Positions 8,948-16,268 of a stretch of 19,005 nt of DNA are shown in pieces. The DNA comes from an uncultured bacterium. GTDB lineage: Bacteria > Cloacimonadota > Cloacimonadia > Cloacimonadales > Cloacimonadaceae. The stretch is from contig CALGPA010000052.1 in the NCBI GenBank assembly GCA_937960795.1, positions 1 through 19,005 on the forward strand, read 5' to 3'. The notes beneath the pieces are model-generated. The model saw nothing but the letters and a program-made list of their open reading frames with translations, searched no databases and was not told where the DNA came from. Positions within the stretch are counted from its first letter, which is position 1. Each line of letters starts with the position of its first letter. The position numbers were made by a program, and so were the translations under genes.

Positions 8948-9367
8948 TCAAGCAAGCTCTTGCAGCTTTGGTAGCAGCCTCTTCAAGATGTCATCCCGCA
9001 CTTCTCTAAATCCCGCCATAGCTTCATCGTCATTTTTAGCGTTGTAACTCACCGGATCGTCAAATGCAATATGCAATCCGGGAATCTCTTTGTAAAATGT
9101 AGGACAACGCCTTTTTGCATGATCACAAACGGTCACGACCAGATCAAGATCCTCCCTCTCCCAAAACTCAGAGATGGATTTGCTTCTCAGCCTCTCAGTC
9201 GAGATGTTAAGTTCTTTGAGTGCTCGGACAGCCAAGGGGTGGACGTAAGACGGATGTGTTCCCGCTGAATAGGCAAGCCAGCTATCAGCCATATAGTGGT
9301 TTACCAGCGCTTCTGCCATGATGCTGCGACATGAATTGCCGGTGCAGATGATAAGTACTTTCTTCAT
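8948..9367 (-). CDS. arsC: Arsenate reductase, thioredoxin-coupled, LMW-PTP fold
   Basis: A 139-aa cytoplasmic enzyme reducing arsenate to arsenite. It has the low-molecular-weight phosphatase P-loop C-X5-R as CTGNSCR (C8 to R14) and the DP acid motif (D104-P105). Two further cysteines, C81 and C88 in CDHAKRRC, match in spacing the relay cysteines C82 and C89 of Staphylococcus aureus ArsC. This points to the thioredoxin-dependent arsenate reductase rather than a protein tyrosine phosphatase. No arsR, arsB or acr3 is adjacent, so the gene stands alone. A GAGAG-type ribosome binding site precedes the ATG. It follows the terminator of the upstream GAPDH gene, so it probably has its own promoter; I found no convincing -35/-10 pair in the 55 bases between. 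Confidence 0.93.
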   Translation of the reverse strand: MKKVLIICTGNSCRSIMAEALVNHYMADSWLAYSAGTHPSYVHPLAVRALKELNISTERLRSKSISEFWEREDLDLVVTVCDHAKRRCPTFYKEIPGLHIAFDDPVSYNAKNDDEAMAGFREVRDDILKRLLPKLQELA

Positions 9368-9422
9368 GTAATTCTCTCTATGTTCTCAAAGTATCTGTTT
9401 TGCCAAAAGACTAAAATCCTCA

Positions 9423-9448
9423 AAACCCGGGTATCGCTACCCGGGTTT
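9423..9448 (-). terminator. Perfect-hairpin terminator of the dikinase-GAPDH operon
   Basis: A perfect 11-bp stem, AAACCCGGGTA (9423-9433) with TACCCGGGTTT (9438-9448), closes a 4-base loop. It lies 27 bases past the GAPDH stop. On the minus strand the stem ends in TTTTG and is followed by GAGGATTTT, giving a short T-tract; the opposite strand also ends in TTT. It separates the operon from arsC. Confidence 0.8.
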
Positions 9449-9474
9449 ATTCGTATACCCAAATCCACTGTTGC

Positions 9475-10725
9475 TTATATGCTATGTTCGGCGATGTAGT
9501 TTGTCAGACGTGACAGGGAATTCACATAGGATCCCAGTTCATTGTCATACCAACCGAAGATCTTAGCATGCGTCACCGGCATTTCAAGGTGCTTTTCGGT
9601 ATTCAGTCCCTGCTGAGAAAGAGCTTCCGGCGGGAAACTGATGAATCCCGTGCGGGTATGAGTCTCGTGGGATTCGATCGTGATAGCGGCAAGGCTGCCA
9701 ATGAGATCGGCGGAGACATTTTGCCTCTCGCTATAGACGAGGAGGTCTTTTTGAGGCCCCATTGCCGCTGAGCGATAGACATCATTTATCACTTTGCGGT
9801 TGATGAGGGGTTCGCCAAGATCGTCCAGCTTCGTATAGAAGGTGACATTTAGATTGATCAGTGATACAGTATTGGTCGGAATGCGGACGCTATCTGCCAT
9901 AAAGCCAATATGTTTTATCTCAGGCATGACCAGTTCTAGGGCTTTAGCAGCTCCCGTGGTGGAGAGGATGATGTTGTTGATCACACTGCGAGATTTCCTC
10001 AGGTCAGTCGCTCCTGCTTTGGGGACGCTATCTAAGATGGATTGTGTGTTCGTCGCGGCGTGGATGGTGCTCATGGAAGCTGTCACGATGCGCGAGGTCA
10101 GTTCATTGTCCAATAGCGGCTTGATCATGTGAGAAAGCCCGGTTGTCGTGCAAGATGCCGCGGAAATGATGTGCTGTTCACCGGGATTGTACTCCAGATG
10201 GTTGATTCCAAAGATCATGGTTTTTGCGTCCGGGGGAGTCTGGCTGGTTCCCTTCATCTTAAATGGAGCGCTGCAGATCACCTTGAGAGCTCCGGAATCC
10301 AGGTGTCCACGCAGACAGGGCTTGCCGCCCTCTGAGGGAATGGAAGGATCCAAAAAACTACCGGTGCAATCCACCACAATCTTCACCCCTTCATTGAGCC
10401 AATTGATATCTTTGGGATCTCTTGCTTGGCGAAGGATCTTCACAGGGATGCCATTGATCTCAATGATGGGTTTGGCTGCATCGAGGATCTTGATCTCAGC
10501 CTTTTTGCCCACCATGCCATGTAGAAACCTATGAATGGAACCATAGGTGCTATCTGTTTCAATCACTTGGATGAGGTCATCCAGACTTTTGCCGATTTCT
10601 CTGCCGCAATTGATTACGATGCCTTCAAAATGCCTAAGGTGGATCTGATTCCACAATAGGAGCTTACCAATCCTGCCCAGGCCATTGATTCCCAGCAGAT
10701 TCTTGTTTCTAAGACTCAGGTTCAT
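9475..10725 (-). CDS. gap: Divergent long glyceraldehyde-3-phosphate dehydrogenase
   Basis: GAPDH-family oxidoreductase of 416 aa, versus about 335 aa for typical GapA, so it carries roughly 80 extra residues in insertions and a longer C-terminal half. The NAD-binding GINGLGRIG (12-20), active-site SCTTTG with C192, general-base H222 in STIHAAT, phosphate-binding R281 in SVRIPT and C-terminal GWYDNELGSY are all recognisable. The key Cys and His are kept, so it is probably an active dehydrogenase oxidising glyceraldehyde-3-phosphate or a related aldehyde phosphate. SCTTTG replaces the usual SCTTNC, and NELG replaces NEWG. AAAGGAG (10734-10740) lies eight bases before the ATG. It is 27 bases downstream of the dikinase on the same strand and shares its terminator, so the two form an operon. 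Erythrose-4-phosphate dehydrogenase is a less likely alternative. Confidence 0.88.
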   Translation of the reverse strand: MNLSLRNKNLLGINGLGRIGKLLLWNQIHLRHFEGIVINCGREIGKSLDDLIQVIETDSTYGSIHRFLHGMVGKKAEIKILDAAKPIIEINGIPVKILRQARDPKDINWLNEGVKIVVDCTGSFLDPSIPSEGGKPCLRGHLDSGALKVICSAPFKMKGTSQTPPDAKTMIFGINHLEYNPGEQHIISAASCTTTGLSHMIKPLLDNELTSRIVTASMSTIHAATNTQSILDSVPKAGATDLRKSRSVINNIILSTTGAAKALELVMPEIKHIGFMADSVRIPTNTVSLINLNVTFYTKLDDLGEPLINRKVINDVYRSAAMGPQKDLLVYSERQNVSADLIGSLAAITIESHETHTRTGFISFPPEALSQQGLNTEKHLEMPVTHAKIFGWYDNELGSYVNSLSRLTNYIAEHSI

Positions 10726-10752
10726 GCTTGGATCTCCTTTGATTTATCTTAT

Positions 10753-13700
10753 CTATGCTATCAAATGTACGCTTTGCAAGGGATAGTGTCCCAGATAGAT
10801 CGCGCCGCCGGTGGCATCAAGGGCGATCTTATCTCCGGCTTTGAGTTTCAGCTTGCCGATTCTGAGGGTAGAGCTTTCTTCGTCGACTACGAGCTCTCGG
10901 CAGTTGACCACTCCGATCAAGCCCAGCCTGGTCGCGGTCACGGCTGCATGAGAAGTGACTCCGCCTCGGGAGGTGAGAAGCCCTTGGCACTCAAAGAGAA
11001 GCTGCATGTCATCCGGCACAGTATCGGGTCTCACCAAGATCAAGGGACTGCCTTGCTCTTTGAAGCTTTGGATGTCTTCCTCACGGATCACTATGATGCC
11101 GTTCATGGCGCCTTTGCCGATGCCGATGCCATTGCCGATGCTTTGCATCTGGCAGTCTTTGCTGCCCAAGACTTTATATTCCGGACTTTTGTGGATCACT
11201 TGGTTTCGCGTCTGGAGGATAAAGAGTTGCTCTTCGGATTTGCCTTCAAAAGTAAACTCTATCTCCTGATGCGGATAATTGCGATCCTCGATCAAGAGCT
11301 TGGCATAGCGCAATAGCCTGTGATACAAAGCCGGGAAGTCTTTCTCCAGAGAAATCTCCCCACCTTGCCGCAGCCGCTCCTGCTCGGAGATGGGCAGCGT
11401 ATGCACGAGTCCTGCCACCACGTCCTCACCCTGGCTACAGAGCGTGAAATCACCATTTAGGCAGATGCCCGGCTCCTTGTTCCAATCCGCATAAGTAAAG
11501 AGCACTCCGGTGCCACTCTCCAAGGAGATGTTCCCCAAGACCATCTTTTGGATGATCACCGCCGTGCCCCATTCTTCGGCGATATGCAGCTTGGCTCGAT
11601 AGAGCTTAGCTCGCTCCGTGTTCCAGCTGTCCAGCACGTGTGAGATAGCCTGATAGAGCTGCCTGAACGGATCCTGCTCAAAGACCACTTCATGCCTTGC
11701 CAGGACCTCTTTATATTCGCCCACCATCGCGCGCATCTGCTTGGGGCTAAACTGCGTCTTGAGCTCCACATTATGCTGCTTCTTATAGCTTATCATCACT
11801 TTGTCAAATTCATCCCTCTGGATGCCATATGCCATGCCCCAGCTCTGGATGAGACGTCGATAGCAGTCCCAAGCAGTCCAGCCATAGTTTTTCCGTTTGG
11901 AGAGCTTGAGAGTCACCTCATCATTGAGCCCGATGTTCAAAAAGGTATCCATAGCTCCGGGAAGACTCATCGGCGCTCCGCTTCTGACCGAGAAGAGCAG
12001 AGGCTTGTTGGGATCCCCAAAGCCCAATCTGGTATAGCTCTCCATTCTTTGAAGATTCTGCAAAAGCAAGCGATCAAACTCCTGCGATATATCCGGATGT
12101 GTATTGATGATATCTCGGTTTCGATAGAGATCCGTAGTGATCACAAAGCCCGGGGGGATCGGGAACTCATATTGATACATCCTTTTAAGAAAGAATGCTT
12201 TGGATCCCAAGAGCACCTGGTTTTCGATGCGCGAATTCCGGTTGTAGAGATGAAAGAACAAGCGATCCGGGTCGTAGGACATCAGCTTGACGATGTCTTC
12301 TTTGCTAAAGAGCTGACGCATTTCGGTCAAGGACTGCAGGATGCGCGTGATAAAGCCATCCAAGCCTTGCACCAAAAAGGATGCTGAGAGCAGGGTCCGA
12401 TAAAACTCCTCAGCAAAGATCTCCTGCTCCTGTTTGCTTACCTGCTCTTCCAGGATGTGAGCCAATTGGCTGTCGTAAAAACGGTAGTAGTATTCGTTGA
12501 TGATCTCATTTACGCTGTCTTTGAGCAGCTTGAAGATATCGAGATATTGATCCAGAGTCAGCGTAGTGCTGTGCTGCACAGAGCTCAGCATGGCCAAGGC
12601 AGAGCCGAAAGCATCGCTGGTGACCATCTCCTCTTTCATCGCATAATCATAGATCTCCAAGATTCGCACGATGCGGCGCAGAGTTCGTCCGTTGATATAG
12701 TCCAGATTGATCTGACCGATGCTTCTCTGAAACAGTCTGCGGATCACGTTTTCCAGGCGAAAGACCATCCCCATGGCCTCAAGCTTAGGTTCTCGGTACA
12801 TGCCATACATCGACGGAATGCCTGCCGCTATGTGCCTTTTGTAATAGATGTTTTCCCAGGGGGTGGTGGGCGTGGGATCCAAGATGCGGGTATTGAGTCT
12901 GCCGATGTAGGAGAGCATTTGCCTGATCGAGCTGTCATAATCCTTGCGGGTGAGGCTGGTGCGCAGTCGATTCTGCTCTTTGGCATCAAAGAAGCTATAT
13001 CTGGAAAGGAATTTAACGATATCATAGGGATCCAGATTGTACTTGTCCTTGAGCAGAAAATGGCAGTAGCACAAAAGCTTGATGCGTTTGGTAAAGAAGT
13101 CTTCTTCGAGATTCCGAAAAAGTAGCTGTACCTTCTGCCAGGATAGCGCCAAAAGCTCCTTATCCGAAAGCTCATGCTCACGCAGGAATCTATTGACGGC
13201 TTCGCTCTGATCTTGGGTTCGCTGATCCGGCTCTTGGATCTGCTCCCAGACATCGTCCGGGATCATAGCCTGAAGTGGCGCGGGGTCCAGATTTACCCAA
13301 TATCTGAGGATCCGCTCGATGAGAGTGATCTGCGTGCTGTTGCTCTCGGTGTGCACCTGCTTTCTCAAGAAATGGATCAGACGGTCTTTGCGCATCGAGA
13401 GCTCATCCAGCTCCGTGCTCGCATCCCGGATCTCACCCTCTGCGCCTATCTCATTGAAGAATACGGGGAACATCCTCAAGAGATGCTTGCTTTGCACATA
13501 GATGGGTCTCAGATCACTCGCCAAAAATGCCGAGACATCCTTTTGAAAGAGATCCGTATCCGAGATGAAGACGCCCTTGCGGTTGAGACTGATCACCGTA
13601 AACGCCAGAAGATCTTTATAATCTCGTGGATTGAGCGCTATCAGCTCCAAGAGCAGCCGCAGATGTTTGACGTGATTCTTATCTACCTCGAGCTGCCAAT

Positions 13701-14790
13701 CCCCGGCTATGCGGATCTCTCCCGGAGCTGTGAAGCCCAAATCCACGATCAGGCGGATCACCTCATTGTGCAGATCCGAATCTGTGCCTTTGAGCACAGC
13801 CTTGCCCACGGTCAATAGGCAATCCAAAACTATGCTGAGATGGCTGCTTGTAAAGGACTCAAGCGTCTCAAAGATGGTCTTGAGCATCTTTGAAACCTCA
13901 GCAGCGGAAAGCTCTTCATAAAGATTTGCCAATTGCCGATTCAGATCCCACAAAAGATGATCCATCATGTCGACCATGGGCGCTAGCCCCAAAAGGAAAA
14001 AGATATATTGCACACGATGACTGAGGTGGGGAAGCTCTCGGATATAATCCCGATAGAGTGCCGCGATCTCACCATGTGCCGGCACTTTCTGCAGCTCAGC
14101 GATCTCGGTGCTTGTACCCAGATAGTCCAGCCAATGTTTGTAGAAATTCTTCCCCGGCAGATTCGACAGGCTTTCCCCGGTGGGCTTATCTCCCAGATGG
14201 CTCAACCATTTGGAGAGATCCGTGCTATCCTGCCAGTGTTTGAGATTTTGGATGAGTATTCGCCTGAGGATATCATAGCACAGCTTGTCATCCTCCACTT
14301 TCTTGCTGAGCCTGAGGATGGCTTTGCGAGCTTGGCTGCTGAGCCGAACAAAGAGCGCTTCATCCTTTTGGCTATAGTGATCCAGCATTTGGATCAATTG
14401 ATCATAGATCTTGACGCCTTCCTGCGCACATAATGCGCTGCAAAACTCCAGAAAATCGGCAAAGAGCTTTTTGCGGTCTTCATCCTTTTCGCAGATGCCT
14501 TCCGCTTTTTGGATTAGAGCCAGGACAATATCAAGCGTCTTAGCTTCGGGCTCGTGATTGCAAAACCACCAAATATCAGCCAAGATGCTGGCGCGCATCA
14601 GCCCCAAAGCGATGCCGGGATTCACAAAGGGATGATAAAGCTCTTCCAAAAATGCCAAAAGCCGCTGATGAACCCCAAAAAAACTTTGCGCTTCGGCAAG
14701 CAGCCATCGGGCTGAATCATCATACTCAATCTGAGCCACTTTGGTGGCTTGAAGGTTTTCCGCCAGCGCTTTTGATTCTATGCTATCCAA
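10753..14790 (-). CDS. PPDK-like dikinase without PEP/pyruvate barrel, with giant helical N-terminal region
   Basis: Numbered from TTG 14790 (1345 aa). Residues 1 to about 855 are mainly helical and unlike any family I recognise. Residues about 860-1200 are a PPDK-type ATP-grasp domain: K864 in GSKAF, R936 in SVRSGAPMSLPGAMDT, the AWDCYRRLIQSWG stretch, SGTGVLFT, GEDVVAG, E1178 and Q1193 in LQTRN. Residues about 1210-1335 are the swivelling phosphohistidine domain with H1281 in GGVTSHAAV. The C-terminal PEP/pyruvate TIM barrel is absent, although the sequence otherwise resembles PPDK more than PEP synthase. It should therefore autophosphorylate on His from ATP, but its acceptor is unknown. 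Start: the frame runs up to TTG 14853, but that codon lies inside the predicted promoter; TTG 14790 has AAAGGA seven bases upstream, so I prefer it. The next gene is the GAPDH homologue. Confidence 0.85.
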   Translation of the reverse strand: MDSIESKALAENLQATKVAQIEYDDSARWLLAEAQSFFGVHQRLLAFLEELYHPFVNPGIALGLMRASILADIWWFCNHEPEAKTLDIVLALIQKAEGICEKDEDRKKLFADFLEFCSALCAQEGVKIYDQLIQMLDHYSQKDEALFVRLSSQARKAILRLSKKVEDDKLCYDILRRILIQNLKHWQDSTDLSKWLSHLGDKPTGESLSNLPGKNFYKHWLDYLGTSTEIAELQKVPAHGEIAALYRDYIRELPHLSHRVQYIFFLLGLAPMVDMMDHLLWDLNRQLANLYEELSAAEVSKMLKTIFETLESFTSSHLSIVLDCLLTVGKAVLKGTDSDLHNEVIRLIVDLGFTAPGEIRIAGDWQLEVDKNHVKHLRLLLELIALNPRDYKDLLAFTVISLNRKGVFISDTDLFQKDVSAFLASDLRPIYVQSKHLLRMFPVFFNEIGAEGEIRDASTELDELSMRKDRLIHFLRKQVHTESNSTQITLIERILRYWVNLDPAPLQAMIPDDVWEQIQEPDQRTQDQSEAVNRFLREHELSDKELLALSWQKVQLLFRNLEEDFFTKRIKLLCYCHFLLKDKYNLDPYDIVKFLSRYSFFDAKEQNRLRTSLTRKDYDSSIRQMLSYIGRLNTRILDPTPTTPWENIYYKRHIAAGIPSMYGMYREPKLEAMGMVFRLENVIRRLFQRSIGQINLDYINGRTLRRIVRILEIYDYAMKEEMVTSDAFGSALAMLSSVQHSTTLTLDQYLDIFKLLKDSVNEIINEYYYRFYDSQLAHILEEQVSKQEQEIFAEEFYRTLLSASFLVQGLDGFITRILQSLTEMRQLFSKEDIVKLMSYDPDRLFFHLYNRNSRIENQVLLGSKAFFLKRMYQYEFPIPPGFVITTDLYRNRDIINTHPDISQEFDRLLLQNLQRMESYTRLGFGDPNKPLLFSVRSGAPMSLPGAMDTFLNIGLNDEVTLKLSKRKNYGWTAWDCYRRLIQSWGMAYGIQRDEFDKVMISYKKQHNVELKTQFSPKQMRAMVGEYKEVLARHEVVFEQDPFRQLYQAISHVLDSWNTERAKLYRAKLHIAEEWGTAVIIQKMVLGNISLESGTGVLFTYADWNKEPGICLNGDFTLCSQGEDVVAGLVHTLPISEQERLRQGGEISLEKDFPALYHRLLRYAKLLIEDRNYPHQEIEFTFEGKSEEQLFILQTRNQVIHKSPEYKVLGSKDCQMQSIGNGIGIGKGAMNGIIVIREEDIQSFKEQGSPLILVRPDTVPDDMQLLFECQGLLTSRGGVTSHAAVTATRLGLIGVVNCRELVVDEESSTLRIGKLKLKAGDKIALDATGGAIYLGHYPLQSVHLIA

Positions 14791-14835
14791 ATCCTTTTCC
14801 TTTAAGATTTCTCTTTCATATACATGCCCGCTTCC

Positions 14836-14863
14836 TATATATATTTCGGTCAAAATCTGTCAA
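14836..14863 (-). promoter_or_regulatory. Promoter of the dikinase-GAPDH operon
   Basis: On the minus strand, TTGACA (14863-14858) is followed by a 16-base spacer and TATATA (14841-14836) within an alternating TA run. Transcription would begin near 14829-14830. This lies downstream of the TTG at 14853 and upstream of the TTG at 14790, giving a leader of about 40 bases. That leader holds a 7-codon ATG-started mini-ORF (14825-14802), out of frame with the dikinase. The hexamer match is strong; activity is inferred. Confidence 0.65.
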
Positions 14864-14965
14864 GCCCATTGTCCGTTTCTGCAAGCTTTTGATGAGGATT
14901 ATGCTTTTTAGCTCAAGTCTTTCGCTTTAAATCCACAAGCTCTGACGCTCTTTGGCGCAAAATAC

Positions 14966-15007
14966 TTGACGAAAAGCATTGCATCAAAATCCTGCTTTTC
15001 TAAGGAG
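14966..15007 (+). promoter_or_regulatory. hutI upstream region: -35-like box, inverted repeat and ribosome binding site
   Basis: TTGACG (14966-14971) resembles a -35 hexamer, but no good -10 hexamer is visible at 16-18 bases. An 8-bp perfect inverted repeat, GAAAAGCA (14971-14978) and TGCTTTTC (14993-15000), overlaps the place where a -10 would be and ends just before the GGAG (15004-15007) that serves the ATG at 15015. It may be an operator or an RNA hairpin close to the ribosome binding site. The rest of the divergent gap (14864-14965) shows nothing else I can support. Confidence 0.3.
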
Positions 15008-15014
15008 CTAAGAT

Positions 15015-16265
15015 ATGAAAGTAGACATGCTGATTACCGGTGCCCACACAATTGCCACCATGGCGTCTGATAAAAACCTCAAAGCCGGCAAAGCCATGGC
15101 AGATGCCGGACTCATCACAGATGCAGGGATCGCCATCCAAGACGGCAAGATCATGGACATCCTATCAAATAGTGAAATCCTCCAAAAGTATCAGGCGGAT
15201 GAGATCATCGATGCCAAGGGCAAGATGCTCAGTCCGGGCTTTGTGGATAGTCACAGCCATCCCGTCTTTGTGCACACCCGTGAGGCAGAATTTGCCATGC
15301 GCCTATCCGGAAAGAGCTATGTGGAGATCGCCAAGTCCGGAGGAGGCATTCGCTCCAGCATCGATGCTGTGCGCAAAGCCTCTGTGGAAGAGCTGGTCGA
15401 GCTATCCCTGCCCAGAATTCGCCGGATGATAGCTCTGGGGACCACCACTCTCGAAGCCAAAAGCGGATATGGCCTCAGCACCGAAAGCGAGCTGAAACAG
15501 CTGGAAGCTATCAAGATCTTGGGAGAGATCCTGCCCATAGACATCGTGCCCACCTTCATGGGCGCCCATGAGTTCCCCCTTGAGTACAAAGATGATCACG
15601 AAGCCTATATCAAGATCCTCATCCACGAGATGTTGCCCGCTGTCAAAGAACAGGGCATTGCCGAGTTTTGTGATGTCTTCACCGAAGCTCACGTCTATAG
15701 CATCGAAGAATCCCGACGCATCCTCCAAGCCGCTCGTGAGCTCGATTTTGGGCTCAAGATGCACGCGGATGAGATCGAAGCCATCGGTGGGGCAGAGCTG
15801 GCTGCTGAGATGCACTGCATCTCTGCTGATCATCTCGGTGCTGCTTCCGATGAAGGCATCCTCGCCATGAAACGCGCCGGAGTGATACCGACCCTGCTGC
15901 CTGCCACTCTCTTTTCCCTGCGCTCCAAGAGCTATGCCAGAGGAAGATTCATGATAGATTCCGGCTTGCCGGTAGCCATCGCCACGGATTACAATCCCGG
16001 TAGCTGCAATTGCGATAGTATGGCTCTTACCATGAGCCTGGCATGCCTTCAGATGGGCCTTTCCCCCTCGGAAGCGCTCGCGTCCGCCACCATCAATGCC
16101 GCTGCCGCGCTCGCTCGCCAAGATAGCGTCGGTTCCCTTATGATCGGTAAGAAAGCCGATATACTCATCTGGGATATCCCCGGCATTGATTTCATCCCCT
16201 ACCACCTCGGATCTTCGCATATTGACATGGTGATCAAAAGCGGTCACCTCATCCATAGGGCATAG
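15015..16265 (+). CDS. hutI: Imidazolonepropionase
   Basis: Amidohydrolase-superfamily enzyme of 416 aa that hydrolyses 4-imidazolone-5-propanoate to N-formimino-L-glutamate, the third step of histidine degradation. Metal and catalytic residues are in place: H80 and H82 in DSHSH, H250 and E253 in HADE, H273 in ADHLG, and D325 in ATDYNPGS. Substrate-binding R89, Y152 and H185 (GAHEFP) are also visible. The length is normal for the family. GGAG (15004-15007) supports the ATG at 15015. No hutH, hutU, hutG or ftcD is adjacent, so the pathway, if complete, is dispersed. The pseudokinase gene follows after three bases and is probably co-transcribed. Confidence 0.95.
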   Translation: MKVDMLITGAHTIATMASDKNLKAGKAMADAGLITDAGIAIQDGKIMDILSNSEILQKYQADEIIDAKGKMLSPGFVDSHSHPVFVHTREAEFAMRLSGKSYVEIAKSGGGIRSSIDAVRKASVEELVELSLPRIRRMIALGTTTLEAKSGYGLSTESELKQLEAIKILGEILPIDIVPTFMGAHEFPLEYKDDHEAYIKILIHEMLPAVKEQGIAEFCDVFTEAHVYSIEESRRILQAARELDFGLKMHADEIEAIGGAELAAEMHCISADHLGAASDEGILAMKRAGVIPTLLPATLFSLRSKSYARGRFMIDSGLPVAIATDYNPGSCNCDSMALTMSLACLQMGLSPSEALASATINAAAALARQDSVGSLMIGKKADILIWDIPGIDFIPYHLGSSHIDMVIKSGHLIHRA

Positions 16266-16268
16266 AAG

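Noticed and set aside
11692..13818. Long plus-strand frames opposite the dikinase gene (e.g. 11692-12387, 12457-13125, 13174-13818)
   Set aside because: They shadow the dikinase, whose ATP-grasp and His motifs prove the minus strand is coding; the frames have no domains of their own.
15402..16256. 284-codon open frame on the minus strand opposite hutI
   Set aside because: Antisense to a clear, fully conserved enzyme; no recognisable domains; explained by codon bias of hutI.
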